DNA of 64,000 nucleotides from Bog-473 sp963807675 (GTDB lineage: Bacteria > Actinomycetota > Acidimicrobiia > Acidimicrobiales > RAAP-2), in assembly GCA_963807675.1 (NCBI GenBank), contig CAWECP010000012.1, positions 558,001-622,000 on the forward strand. Direction: 5' to 3'. Positions 27,076 through 36,241 of this stretch are shown piece by piece. How positions within the stretch are numbered: the first letter of the stretch is position 1; every line of letters begins with the position of its first letter. The notes beneath the pieces are model-generated. The model worked only from the letters and a program-made list of their open reading frames with translations, did no database searches and had not been told where the DNA came from. The position numbers and the translations under genes were made by a program.

Positions 27076-27483
27076 CCTTGGAGCGTAAACGTTGAAGGTA
27101 CCCCGTTCTCGCTGCCGGGACCGGGGCATCCTTGGCTATGGCGTATCAGAGGTCGTCATGTTCGAACCCCTCGACAAGGGTCGTGGTGAAGGGCGACCGG
27201 TCGATGCCGAGGTGCGGACGGACTCGACTGGTCAATTGAGGCCGCGCCGGAGAGGTGGACGTTTCCTCCTCGCTGCCGTTGAGGTTCTCGTCGGTGAGTG
27301 TGCCGTCGACATGTGAGCTGTCACTGGGGCGGGTCGTCACCGGGGCGCCAGCACGCGCCCTGGTGCGAGAAGGCCGAGGCTCTACCTCCCCCTGGTCGGC
27401 TGGGTCGGGAACCGGATGATCGTCTCTGGGCTGCGCGCCTACATTGCCGCCGAAGTTGCCAGCCCGCGCGACGTTCCCCATGG
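27076..27483. other. 408-bp divergent intergenic region
   Basis: This gap lies between the starts of the pentapeptide-repeat gene and the secreted hydrolase gene. It must hold both promoters. Open frames in it (for example 27146-27481 on the minus strand) have no recognisable domain and no ribosome-binding site. I see no strong palindrome or repeat. Confidence 0.6.
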
Positions 27484-29076
27484 GTGACCACCACCAAACT
27501 CAGGCTGGGCAAATCGGCCCTGGCCGCCTCCGTCCTTGTGGCGGCCACCCTCCTCTTCTCCCAGCCCGCCCTGGCGGCGGCGTCATCCGGCCCCACCCCG
27601 GGATCCCCGGCCTACATGCAGCGCGACATCGCCAACATGGAGGCGGCATTCGGCCGGCCCCTCAGTCAACTGGAGGACCCTGCCTACTTCCCCGCCTTCT
27701 GGGAAGGTGCCCTCGCCCTTTACGCCGGGCAGGCGGCCACCCAGGCGCAGAACCCCACCCGCCCCTCCCTGACCGCCGGCAGCCTGGTCCCGGGCTTCTC
27801 CGCCGGCGACCCCGACCGCGCCGATTGGGCCGGCAACCGGGGCCAGGAGGTCTCAGTGGTCTTCACCGCCGCCGACGGCGCCTCGCTGCGGGGGTCCATG
27901 TTCGCCCCGCTGCCCGGGGCCCGCGATCCCTACACCGGCGCCCTGCTGCGCGGCCCCTTCCCCGGGGCGGTGATCGTCCCCGGGTCCATTCAGGCGTCCC
28001 GCGACGAGTACGACTGGCTGGCCGAGGACCTGGCCGAGCGGGGCTACGTCGTCATGGACTTCGACGTGCAGGGGCAGGGCCAGAGCGAGACCCTGCCCCA
28101 CAACGGCGGCCTCGCCGCCACCGATCCCGACCTGCCCTCGTGCAACCCGGCGACCGCCCCCGAGGGCCCCGGCCAGGACACGGCCTGCGACGGCTTCCCC
28201 TCCGAGCAGGACCAGAACTTCGTCGACTCCACCGAGGCCGCCATCACCTTCTTCCTCTCCTCGCCCTCTGCTCCCTACAGCGACCCCGACGCCGGCACGC
28301 TGGCCGTCAACCGGTACAACCCGCTGTGGGCCATGTTCAACCACAGCCCCGACACCAGCACCGTCACGCCGGGGCGCACCACCAGGTTGGCCCTCATCGG
28401 CCACTCCACCGGTGCGGTGATCGCCACCTACCTCCAGGGCGTCGACCCTCGCATTGAGACAGTGGTGGCACTGGACAAGCTCACGGCCACCGCCGACGCC
28501 ATCAGCGACGACCAGGCCGAGACGGGCTCGCTGCCCGGTCCGGTCGTTCCCAAGGTGCCCGCGCTGGCCATTCAGTCCGAGTACGGCTTCGAGCCCCAGC
28601 CCTACTTCGAGGCCAGCTGCTCCTCCTTCGAGCCCTGCCCGGCCGCCCCTGGCGGCACGCTGGCCCCACCGGACCTCGACCAGGCCCCGAACCCGGCCCG
28701 GGAGGAGGAGACCGGCTTCGACACCTGGCTCAAGGCGGGCATCGACTCCATGGTCATCGTCCCCCGGGCGTCCACCCACCTCATCTACACGGACTCGCCA
28801 CCGGTGCTCCCGGCCACCATCGACGGGATGGACATGGCCAGCTACTACGTGCAGGCCTGGTTGGACAAGTACCTCAAGCACGACCCCGGGGCGGGGAACA
28901 CGCTGCTCTCACCGGTCATCCACTACATCGGCCCCGACCAGGACGGCCACTGGGTCATGCACACGTTCAACCGCGACGACAACCTGTCCTTCTACTTCTG
29001 CTCCGGCTACGAGTTCAACCTGCCCAACGGCAACAAGTTCGCCGACCTCGACCTCATCCACGACGGGTGCGACTGA
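27484..29076 (+). CDS. Secreted alpha/beta hydrolase
   Basis: A 530-residue exported protein. MTTTKLRLGKSALAASVLVA is the start of a signal peptide ending near AQPALAAASS-like residues 30-34. The mature enzyme has the alpha/beta hydrolase fold: a GYVVMDFDVQGQGQS strand-loop, the nucleophile elbow LIGHSTGAVIATYL (about residues 304-317) and a likely catalytic His near the end. A Pro/Cys-rich insertion (CNPATAPEGPGQDTACDG) may be a lid. It resembles large actinobacterial dienelactone-hydrolase or lipase-like proteins; the substrate is unknown. GTG 27484 is chosen because the signal peptide begins there; the ribosome-binding site is poor. Confidence 0.82.
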   Translation: MTTTKLRLGKSALAASVLVAATLLFSQPALAAASSGPTPGSPAYMQRDIANMEAAFGRPLSQLEDPAYFPAFWEGALALYAGQAATQAQNPTRPSLTAGSLVPGFSAGDPDRADWAGNRGQEVSVVFTAADGASLRGSMFAPLPGARDPYTGALLRGPFPGAVIVPGSIQASRDEYDWLAEDLAERGYVVMDFDVQGQGQSETLPHNGGLAATDPDLPSCNPATAPEGPGQDTACDGFPSEQDQNFVDSTEAAITFFLSSPSAPYSDPDAGTLAVNRYNPLWAMFNHSPDTSTVTPGRTTRLALIGHSTGAVIATYLQGVDPRIETVVALDKLTATADAISDDQAETGSLPGPVVPKVPALAIQSEYGFEPQPYFEASCSSFEPCPAAPGGTLAPPDLDQAPNPAREEETGFDTWLKAGIDSMVIVPRASTHLIYTDSPPVLPATIDGMDMASYYVQAWLDKYLKHDPGAGNTLLSPVIHYIGPDQDGHWVMHTFNRDDNLSFYFCSGYEFNLPNGNKFADLDLIHDGCD

Positions 29077-29215
29077 GCTGCACCCGTGGGCGAGGAGTCG
29101 ACGCTCTTGTGGATACCAACTCTTTCGGCGCGGAAGCTGACTCCGCATCGGCAGATGAGAGGAAACAGCGCAAGGTCGTCATAGCCGCCTACCAGGACCT
29201 CGGCCGAACCCCGGG

Positions 29216-29236
29216 CCACGAGCCACGAGCCACGAG
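29216..29236. repeat. Three tandem copies of CCACGAG
   Basis: CCACGAG is repeated at 29216-29222, 29223-29229 and 29230-29236 in the gap between the secreted hydrolase and the hypothetical gene at 29338. This is a short heptamer repeat in non-coding DNA; no function is implied. Confidence 0.6.
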
Positions 29237-29337
29237 CCAAAAACCTATTCCCGCGGACTCTCTGCTGCGACTTGTGTCAGTGCCGCCCTTGCGGTCGTGG
29301 GCGCATCTACGGCGTCGAGTCAACGAACATAGTTATC

Positions 29338-29754
29338 GTGTCGAAGGTGACCACACACTACGAATACAAGATCGACAAGCGCTACCTGCCGGTGTTGTTG
29401 CCCTTCTTGCTCCGGCCCGCAAAAGACGGCGTCACACTGAGTGACAAAGGCACGTTCGTAGCGACCTTCGGCCTCTTCAAGATCGCTACGCCGCTGGCAA
29501 ACATCACCGGTGCTCACATCACTCGCAATTACCGCTGGTGGACAGCGGTTGGAGTTCGCATGTCTCGTGCTGACGACGGACTGACCTTTGGAACGAACCA
29601 CGACGGAGGTGTGTGCATTCACTTCGCAGAAAGAGTGCGGTCGCCACTTCGACGAAGCGGCCATTCAGCGCTGACCGTCACCGTTGCCGACTTGGGGGGA
29701 CTGACAGCGGCGTTGGGCGGCGACAAAGAAGAGCCAACGACACCCTCAACCTGA
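29338..29754 (+). CDS. Conserved hypothetical protein, mycobacterial type
   Basis: A 138-residue protein. The pattern KRYLPVLLPFLLRPAKDGVT, then FVATFGLFKIATPLANITGAH, YRWWTAVGVRMSRADDGLTFGTN and RSPLRRSGHSALTVTVADL is conserved in hypothetical proteins of mycobacteria and relatives as I recall them, and has a PH-like beta-rich character. No catalytic motif is visible. GTG 29338 is a plausible start; another GTG lies at 29347 and neither has a clear ribosome-binding site. It appears complete. Confidence 0.72.
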   Translation: MSKVTTHYEYKIDKRYLPVLLPFLLRPAKDGVTLSDKGTFVATFGLFKIATPLANITGAHITRNYRWWTAVGVRMSRADDGLTFGTNHDGGVCIHFAERVRSPLRRSGHSALTVTVADLGGLTAALGGDKEEPTTPST

Positions 29755-29808
29755 CCGATCTGAGCACGACGTCGGACCCTCGGACCCGGACAACGGCATC
29801 GACCTCCA

Positions 29809-30360
29809 TCATGGCTCGAGGCAATCCGCTAAGGACACCTCGTGACTGCCGTCGCGATGCTGGGGCAGATGCCTCGAAGAGTACGCCTCCGCATTGACTC
29901 TCACCGAATCCCGACTGACCACCCCCGACCGGATGCGGGCTGGAACCCCGAGCGCCATTGCGCCGGCTGGGACTTCGGTCCCGGGCGAGACGACAGCGCC
30001 GGCCCCGACGAGTGAACCTGAGCGGCACGTGACCGCTTCGAGGACGACTGCGCCCGAGCCAACGAGCACAAGGTCCTCGAGAAGGCAGCCTTCCAGGTGT
30101 GCCAGGTGCCCGATCACACAGTCGGCCCCGATCCGGGTCTGGTTCCTGAATTGGGTGTGGATGACGGCGCCGTCCTGAATGGAAGTCCGGGCGCCAATGA
30201 CGATCGGACCGTTGTCAGCACGGATGACCACCCCTGGCCAGACACTTGAACTCGCTCCGATCAGCACCTCACCGATCAGAACCGCCTCGGGGTGGATGTA
30301 CGCCTCGGGATGGATTCGCGGCCGTTCTTCGCCCAACGCATAGAGAGTCATGGAGACCAT
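29809..30360 (-). CDS. Gamma-carbonic-anhydrase-like left-handed beta-helix protein
   Basis: A 183-residue hexapeptide-repeat protein of the gamma-carbonic anhydrase/PaaY family. Repeats run from IHPEAYIHPEAVLIGEVLIG to GAGAVVSPGTEVPAGAMALG, ending with GVPARIRSG as in PaaY/YrdA. The expected zinc ligands are His in GAVIHTQ and an H-x4-H pair in the GHxxxxHG motif. Here the motif reads GHLAHLEG, so the second position is Glu and a His falls two residues early. Metal binding may be altered. Function could be carbonic anhydrase, acyl-CoA thioesterase or inactive. ATG at 30360 or 30351. Confidence 0.85.
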   Translation of the reverse strand: MVSMTLYALGEERPRIHPEAYIHPEAVLIGEVLIGASSSVWPGVVIRADNGPIVIGARTSIQDGAVIHTQFRNQTRIGADCVIGHLAHLEGCLLEDLVLVGSGAVVLEAVTCRSGSLVGAGAVVSPGTEVPAGAMALGVPARIRSGVVSRDSVRVNAEAYSSRHLPQHRDGSHEVSLADCLEP

Positions 30361-30518
30361 TCAAACAGCGCGGCGCACGCCCAAGATCGTAATTGTGGAG
30401 ACATCCCATTCGCCGGCTCCGAGCGATATCCACCGATCGCTCGCGTGGTCCTGGCCACGGGTATCCGGCGGTTGCACTCGCCGAGCTCATCCACGAGGAA
30501 TTGGCGACCCCGTACTGC

Positions 30519-31019
30519 TCAGGTGACCCTAAACACGCGGTATTCGACGCCACCGCCTGCCAACAGATGGCCCTCGGCCAGAAAGAGGCTCGTCGTCATC
30601 CAGCGGTAGCGCTCGTCTCCGGTTTCATATCGTGGCGTCGTACGGAAGTACTGGTCGTTCCAGTCGGTCGCGGAACCGGTTGCTGTCGCGTTCATGACGC
30701 TGTCGTTCAACTCGAGCAATCCGACGATGTAATGGGTGTAGATGTACGCGCCATCGTCGGTGGCTATCTGGCCTCGCACGTCAATCTGTCCCCACCCGTC
30801 CGAGCCCAAGACGATCCAGTCGCCGCCACCCGACAGAAGAGTGCCGTTCAGTCGCTCCCCCCTCACCTTCCCTTCGGCTATCTCCAAGAACATTCGGCTC
30901 CCGAACGCCACAGGTGGCTTTAGAGAGCCGGAAACGTCAAATTCGTGAACGAGCTCGACGGACACCTCCTCGTCTGGCAAGCGGAGCGTACACGCGGCGT
31001 TCGTTCTCCGGCGGGGCAT
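30519..31019 (-). CDS. DUF3237-family protein
   Basis: A 166-residue single-domain protein of the DUF3237 family. FLEIAEGKVRGERLNGTLL, GQIDVRGQIATDDGAYIYTHYIVG, YFRTTPRYETGDERYRWM and the final GVEYRVFRV are the successive strands of the family's beta-barrel. Members are found near catabolic enzymes for aromatic compounds and terpenoids; their reaction is unknown. ATG 31019 is chosen because the conserved part starts shortly after it; the frame remains open to 31124. Confidence 0.85.
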   Translation of the reverse strand: MPRRRTNAACTLRLPDEEVSVELVHEFDVSGSLKPPVAFGSRMFLEIAEGKVRGERLNGTLLSGGGDWIVLGSDGWGQIDVRGQIATDDGAYIYTHYIVGLLELNDSVMNATATGSATDWNDQYFRTTPRYETGDERYRWMTTSLFLAEGHLLAGGGVEYRVFRVT

Positions 31020-31129
31020 CACCTGATCGCCCGAATGTGGTCCCCATCGCCCTAGGGGACCATCGCAGTACGAATCATGCCGGAAGGGTGGGAGCGAACC
31101 CGGGCCGAGCATGCATACGGGCATGATCG

Positions 31130-32038
31130 CTAGTGCTGGTACGAGTCAGATCTCTCTTTCAGCATCCGCTGACGGTCGTCGGCGCCGAGACGAGCGGGTT
31201 CCGTCGAGTCAATGAAGTCGACCAGAGCCGTGACGAACTGTTCCGGGGCCTCAATCTGAGGAAAGTGGCCAACGCCCTCAACAATCACCAGCCGGCTCCC
31301 GGGAATGGCTTCGTGTGCGGCATGCGCGTGGTTCACCGGGATGATGTCGTCCCGGTCTCCCCAAATGATCAACGTCGGCATCGAGGAAGCCAGGTAGAGG
31401 CGATCCATCGCGCTCACGGTCTGACCGCCGGGGTCGATGACAGATCTGATGGTGCGGGCGAACGCCTGACGGTTCTCCGCCTCGGCCAGCGACGCGTACG
31501 CGCTCCACATCTCGGTGATGCGACCCAGACGGATGCCGCGGTCGTTGATCGACCGCAACAGGCTGTCTCCCCAGTCACGAACAAATCCCGGGAAGATCAA
31601 GGGCATCAAGTACTCGCTCCCCGGCACCGTCATGAATCGAAGCATCCAGTTCACTTCTCGCCCGAGACCGCCACTGTTTACGAGCACGAGACGATCGCAG
31701 TGCTCAGGATGCTGGTAGGCGAGCTGCATGGCCACCCCGCCGCCAAACGACTGGCCAACCACGGATGCCCGCTCGATGTCGAGCACCTCGAGAAGATCAC
31801 GGATCCCACTGGCGAATGCACCCAGCGAATAATCCCCGACGGGCTTTTCGGACAGTCCGTGACCGATGAGGTCCGGAGCGATCACCGTGAAGCGATCCGT
31901 CAGGAGAGGGATCACGTCACGCCAGGTCCGAGAACTACCGGCGATGCCGTGGAGAAGGAGGAGGGCAGGCCCCCTACCTCCCACGCGGTACGCCACGTCA
32001 TGACCGTGGATCGAGACGTGCTGGATTGGGATTTCCAT
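31130..32038 (-). CDS. Alpha/beta hydrolase
   Basis: A 302-residue cytosolic alpha/beta hydrolase. ALLLLHGIAGSSRTW (26-40) is the oxyanion-hole region, VVGQSFGGGVAMQLA carries nucleophile Ser97, IIWGDRDDIIP the acid, and GVGHFPQIEAPEQF the catalytic His. The layout is close to MhpC/HsaD-type C-C bond hydrolases and epoxide-hydrolase-like proteins, so a meta-cleavage product hydrolase (as HsaD acts on steroid rings) is possible but not proven. The ATG at 32038 is chosen because the conserved HGxxVAYRV strand follows it. It is divergent from the gene at 32171. Confidence 0.88.
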   Translation of the reverse strand: MEIPIQHVSIHGHDVAYRVGGRGPALLLLHGIAGSSRTWRDVIPLLTDRFTVIAPDLIGHGLSEKPVGDYSLGAFASGIRDLLEVLDIERASVVGQSFGGGVAMQLAYQHPEHCDRLVLVNSGGLGREVNWMLRFMTVPGSEYLMPLIFPGFVRDWGDSLLRSINDRGIRLGRITEMWSAYASLAEAENRQAFARTIRSVIDPGGQTVSAMDRLYLASSMPTLIIWGDRDDIIPVNHAHAAHEAIPGSRLVIVEGVGHFPQIEAPEQFVTALVDFIDSTEPARLGADDRQRMLKERSDSYQH

Positions 32039-32170
32039 AACGACATCATCTCCCAAACGGAGCGAGCGCGTCTGGGACTTCGAGCCCTTTCTTCGTCGTC
32101 CTGGCACCGGTGCGCGCTGCCGTTCCCGCCCGCCTGCTCGCAGGCGTTCATGGGCGTAGCGTGAACGGGT

Positions 32171-32923
32171 ATGCGCAGGTCGGTCGGCGTTGTGCGCAAC
32201 TGGCAGCCCGTTCGGGTCGATGGCGACACGGCGGTGATGAACGCGGCGTCGCTTGCGAAGCAGGTCATGGCCCACCTGGCGTTGGAGCTCATCGAAGACC
32301 TCGACGAGCCCGTCCTCGGCGACATCACGGTTCGCCACGTGCTCACGCACACCACGGGGCTGCCGAACTGGCGCCCGGACGGACACCCTCTCGAGCCGCT
32401 ACGTCCACCCGGCCAGCAGTGGGGCTACTCCGGTGAAGGCTTCGTCCTGCTCCAAGAGCATCTCCAACGACGCACCGGTGTGCCGATCGCGACGCTGGCC
32501 GGAGAGCGGGTCTTCGGACCTCTCGGCATGGATCGAAGCTGTCTCGCCGATCCCGAACCCGGCTTTCACGGCAACCGGCCGCTTTTGACCACCGCTGCCG
32601 ATTACGGGCGGTTCTTGGCCCACGTTCTCCGGCTCGACGATGGGCGCTGGCAGCCGCTCTGGCGCATCGATGAAGAGCTGGCCTGGGGCGCAGGCTGGGG
32701 CATCGAACTCGGTCCACCTACTCACGGGTGGCAATGGGGGCTGAACGATGATGCGAACCATTTCGTCATCGGTTGCCCGTCGACCGGCGACGGCGTCGTG
32801 GTTCTGACAGACGATCCCGAGGGCCGGACCTACTACCGAGCCGTCGTTCAGCGCGAGCTCCCCGGTGATCACGCGTCCCTCCGCGTGGAGCACAACCGTA
32901 CGTGGCTCGAGTTGCTCACCTGA
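32171..32923 (+). CDS. Serine hydrolase, beta-lactamase/penicillin-binding fold, short
   Basis: A 250-residue protein of the class C beta-lactamase-like family. The SxxK motif is ASLAKQV (Ser about 27). ITVRHVLTHTTGLPNW follows as in family members. The second motif, normally YSN, reads YSG (WGYSGEGFVLLQ), so the Tyr is kept but the Asn is not. The protein begins only ~26 residues before SxxK, so the N-terminal strands are shorter than usual. Members are esterases, lactonases or D-aminopeptidases more often than lactamases. The activity cannot be told, and a lost Asn could weaken it. Confidence 0.82.
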   Translation: MRRSVGVVRNWQPVRVDGDTAVMNAASLAKQVMAHLALELIEDLDEPVLGDITVRHVLTHTTGLPNWRPDGHPLEPLRPPGQQWGYSGEGFVLLQEHLQRRTGVPIATLAGERVFGPLGMDRSCLADPEPGFHGNRPLLTTAADYGRFLAHVLRLDDGRWQPLWRIDEELAWGAGWGIELGPPTHGWQWGLNDDANHFVIGCPSTGDGVVVLTDDPEGRTYYRAVVQRELPGDHASLRVEHNRTWLELLT

Positions 32924-33105
32924 GGTGAGTCGTGCCCTCCATACCGTCGCCTCGGGGTCCCGGGGTTTGAGAAGCTGATTCGTACCCGGTCGGAATGTGC
33001 CGTGGACTCAGGCCCGGTCGGTGAAGGGTGGGGTCCAAGCCAACGAGACTTGACCTAGGGTCTGTCGGCCACCGGCTTCCGGGGCCCGGTCGCGAAGGGG
33101 TCGGC

Positions 33106-34716
33106 ATGCGGGAGCGCACCAACGAAGTCGAGGTCGAGCGGGACGTCAAGGTCACGGTGTCGGATGGGACGGTGCTGCTGGCCGACGTCTACCACCCCGT
33201 GGGCATCGACGACGCCCCCACCATCTTGGAGCGCACGCCGTACGGCAGGGTCAACTTCGCCTCGGCCATGGGCCCGGAATTCGCCGCCCGCGGCTACCGG
33301 TACGTCCTGCAGGCGTGCCGGGGCACGGACGGGTCGGGTGGCACGCACAGCTACTTCGCCGAAGCAGGCGACGGACGGGACACCGCGGACTGGATCGCCT
33401 CGCAGCCGTGGTTCAACGGCCGCATGGGCACGTTCGGCGGCAGTTACATGGGCTTCACCCAGTGGGCGCTGGCCTCCACCAAGCCGCCGCACCTCAAGGC
33501 CATGGCCGTCGCACTGTCGACCTCGGTGCGGGCCTACTCGTGGTACCCGGGCGGCTCGCTGGCCCTCGAGGTGATCATCCCCTGGGACGCGGGCGCCACC
33601 CAGTTCAACAACCAGGCCAGCGCCATCCCCACCACCGACATCTCCCCCGAGGGCATCGAGCGGCGCATGGCCGAGCTGAAGGCCGGCTTCGACCACCTAC
33701 CTCTTGGTGAGGTCGTCCAACGGCTCACCGGCTTCGACCTGCAGCTCTACCGGGACCAGCTGGCGCACGGCGGCGCCGGGGATGCCTTTTGGGATCCGGT
33801 GAACTTCCGGCCCCTGCTGGCGGAATGGACAGTGCCGACCCTGCTCGTCGACGGCTGGCACGATTACCCGCTGCCCGGTGTGGTGGAGGACTACGCCGTC
33901 CTACGCGCCTCGCCCGCCCCCGTGCATCTGCGCATCGGCGCCGGCGGGCACCTTGGCGGCGGCGGGGAGGGCGGCATGACCGACGCCCCACTGGACTGGT
34001 TCGACACCTGGTTGCTCGACCGGGAGGGACTGCTGGCACCCACCCCGGTGAAGGTCCACGTGCAGGGCGAAGGCGGGCAATGGCGCGATCTGCCGGCCTG
34101 GCCCCCTCCCGCAGAGCCGACCCGCTGGTACCTGCGTGCAGGGGGCCACCTCTCCCCCAGACCGCCGGAAGCACCGTCGGAGCCCGACCGCTATCGCTAC
34201 GACCCCGCCGACCCGACGCCGTCGATGGGCGGCATCGGCATGCTTACCGGGGGCACCGTGGACAACCGGCCCCTGGAGGCCCGACCCGACGTCCTCGTTT
34301 ACACCTCCGACGAGCTGGGCGAGCCACTCGAGCTCGTCGGTCCGGTGGAGGCGGTGCTGCACGTGGGCTCGAGCCTGGACCGCACGGACTTCTTCGTACG
34401 GATCTGCGACGTGTCGCCCGACGGCCGGTCCGTCAACGTGTGCGACGGACTACGGCGCTTCGACCCTGCGTCCATCCGCAGGAACCCGGATGGGACGTTC
34501 AGGGCGGCGGTGGCCTTGTGGCCCGTCGGTCACACCTTCGCCACCGGTCACCGTCTGCGGGTCCAGGTCTCCAGTGGCGCCCACCCCGTCTACGCCCGCA
34601 ATCTCGGCACCGAAGAGCCGCCGGCCACGGCCACCACCCTGCGGGCCGCCGAGCAGGCCGTCTACCACGAGCCGAGCCGGCCGTCCTGGGTGACGCTCCC
34701 CCACTTCTCGGGATGA
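33106..34716 (+). CDS. CocE/NonD-family hydrolase
   Basis: A 536-residue member of the X-Pro dipeptidyl-peptidase-like (S15/CocE) family. VSDGTVLLADVYHP is the N-terminal strand, and the nucleophile Ser113 lies in GTFGGSYMGFTQW. VDGWHDY contributes the acid and GAGGHLGGGGEGG the catalytic His. The C-terminal jelly-roll domain begins near RPDVLVYTSDELGEPLELVG. Cocaine esterase is the prototype; other members hydrolyse acyl or glutaryl amides. GAAGGGG precedes the ATG by about 6 bases. Cytosolic; substrate unknown. Confidence 0.9.
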   Translation: MRERTNEVEVERDVKVTVSDGTVLLADVYHPVGIDDAPTILERTPYGRVNFASAMGPEFAARGYRYVLQACRGTDGSGGTHSYFAEAGDGRDTADWIASQPWFNGRMGTFGGSYMGFTQWALASTKPPHLKAMAVALSTSVRAYSWYPGGSLALEVIIPWDAGATQFNNQASAIPTTDISPEGIERRMAELKAGFDHLPLGEVVQRLTGFDLQLYRDQLAHGGAGDAFWDPVNFRPLLAEWTVPTLLVDGWHDYPLPGVVEDYAVLRASPAPVHLRIGAGGHLGGGGEGGMTDAPLDWFDTWLLDREGLLAPTPVKVHVQGEGGQWRDLPAWPPPAEPTRWYLRAGGHLSPRPPEAPSEPDRYRYDPADPTPSMGGIGMLTGGTVDNRPLEARPDVLVYTSDELGEPLELVGPVEAVLHVGSSLDRTDFFVRICDVSPDGRSVNVCDGLRRFDPASIRRNPDGTFRAAVALWPVGHTFATGHRLRVQVSSGAHPVYARNLGTEEPPATATTLRAAEQAVYHEPSRPSWVTLPHFSG

Positions 34717-34822
34717 ATTCCCGGGCCACCCGGCTGTCGGTCCACGGCCCGCCCGCCCCTCGTCGCCCGCCCTGGCGGAGAGCGTCCACGGCGGCGCGTA
34801 GGCGCCTGACCGTGGTCGACGG

Positions 34823-35482
34823 TCACGATCCGGGGGCGACCACCTCGCCCAGCCGGCGGAAGCTGTTGCAATAAATGATGCGCCCGCCCGCTGGCCGGCA
34901 GTCGGCCCACTCGGCGTAGGCGGCGCTGTCGATGCCGCCCAAGCGCGGCGCCACGTGGTCGATCATGGTCGAGAAGGTGGCCTCGGCATCGGGGTTGTCG
35001 AACTCGTAGAGGTGCAGGTAGAGAGGGTCGGCACCGGTGACGTTCTCATACACCGAGATCTGCGTGAACCCGGGTATGCCGGCCGCCGCGATGTGGCGGA
35101 TGTGAACGAAGTCGCCCCAGTCCCGCAGGCTGGAGCCCAGCTCCGGGGCTCTCGGGGTGATCCACACGACGAGCAGGCCCAACGTCGGCCCGCCGCTGAG
35201 GACGCCTTGGCTCGGGCGGGGATGGCGACGAAAGCAGTGAGCCTCCGACGTCCCGGACATCGGCTCGGGAACGGCGAAGCCGTCGCCGGCCTCGACCATC
35301 ACGAGCGCCGCACCGTCGCGGACGCGGATGGGGAAGTCCGTGCGCCCGCGCGCGCAGTTCTCCCACCAGGTGACCCGGCGCACACCCGGGGCGCCTGCCA
35401 GCGCGTCGGCCCGAGCCGCGCACGCGTCGGACGAAGCGTCGCCCAGCTCGAGGTGGACCAAGCTGCTGCACCGGTCCTCCAC
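34823..35482 (-). CDS. Conserved hypothetical protein with dimeric alpha/beta-barrel features
   Basis: A 219-residue protein. Two halves can be seen: SLVHLELGD ... VRRVTWWENCARGRT, and LGLLVVWITPRAPELGSSLRDWGDFVHIRHIAAAGIPGFTQISVYE. The latter looks like a stress-response or EthD-type strand-helix-strand unit. The GTG at 35482 is chosen because GGAGG lies 10 bases upstream and the long open-frame extension has no protein-like character. Two repeats of a ferredoxin-like fold are suspected but not proven. Function unknown. Confidence 0.68.
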   Translation of the reverse strand: MEDRCSSLVHLELGDASSDACAARADALAGAPGVRRVTWWENCARGRTDFPIRVRDGAALVMVEAGDGFAVPEPMSGTSEAHCFRRHPRPSQGVLSGGPTLGLLVVWITPRAPELGSSLRDWGDFVHIRHIAAAGIPGFTQISVYENVTGADPLYLHLYEFDNPDAEATFSTMIDHVAPRLGGIDSAAYAEWADCRPAGGRIIYCNSFRRLGEVVAPGS

Positions 35483-35651
35483 CGCTAGTCCACCTCCGCG
35501 CCGGGTGCCGGCATCGTCGTTCCCGCCGACTCCGTTGCCATGAGGGGGTTTCGAGTGACCGACGTGGCCGCAGGCTATCTGAACGGTTTGGCGGCCTCCA
35601 TGGGCGACCTCCGGCCACGATCGTCGACGAGGCGTACGCGATGATGCACCC

Positions 35652-36203
35652 ATGGCACCCGGGACCCTGCTGCTCCTGACGGGCTCACCCGGTAGTGGCA
35701 AGACCACTGTGGCTCCCCTCGTGGCCGACCGGCACGAGCCCGCGGCCTGTCTGGACCTGGACTGGTTCTTCTCCAAGCTGCGACGCGGCGCCGTCGAGCC
35801 CTGGAAGGCCGCGGCGCACCAGCAGAACCGCGTGGTGCTCGCGGCGGCGGCCGCGGCCGTCTCCGCCTTTGCGCAGGGTGGCTACTTCACGGTGGCCGAG
35901 GGCATCCTCTACCCCTTCATGCTCGACCTCTTCGCCCTCGCCTGCGAGCCGCCGCGCGTCACGCTGAACTACGCCGTGCTGCGCGCGCCCATCGGCGTCG
36001 TCCAACAACGCGTGCAGGACCGGCGGGCCGAGCCAGTGCATGCGGGCGCCTTGGGCGACGCCGACGTGGTCGGCGACCTGTGGACCCAGTTCGAGGATCA
36101 CGGGGTCGACGAGCGCCACCGGGTCGACGCGGGCACGCACCGGCCCGCCGCGGTGGCCGAGGAGATCGACCGCCGGCTCGCTGCCGGCGATTTCCACTTG
36201 TGA
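35652..36203 (+). CDS. P-loop kinase-like ATPase
   Basis: A 183-residue P-loop NTPase. Walker A is GSPGSGKTTVAPL (11-23), following LLLLT. A DLDWFFSKLRRG segment follows, and the final helix is RPAAVAEEIDRRLA. Length and layout match small AAA_33/shikimate-kinase-like proteins that phosphorylate small molecules or antibiotics (chloramphenicol phosphotransferase-like) and also polynucleotide-kinase-like proteins. A conserved Asp after Walker A (DLDWFF) could be the catalytic base. The acceptor is unknown. Confidence 0.85.
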   Translation: MAPGTLLLLTGSPGSGKTTVAPLVADRHEPAACLDLDWFFSKLRRGAVEPWKAAAHQQNRVVLAAAAAAVSAFAQGGYFTVAEGILYPFMLDLFALACEPPRVTLNYAVLRAPIGVVQQRVQDRRAEPVHAGALGDADVVGDLWTQFEDHGVDERHRVDAGTHRPAAVAEEIDRRLAAGDFHL

Positions 36204-36241
36204 CGGCCGCCGGGATCAGCCCGTGATCGCGATGCCAGGTG

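Noticed and set aside
27146..27481. A 111-codon minus-strand frame in the divergent gap before the secreted hydrolase.
   Set aside because: No recognisable domain, no ribosome-binding site, and it would cover the promoter region of both neighbours.
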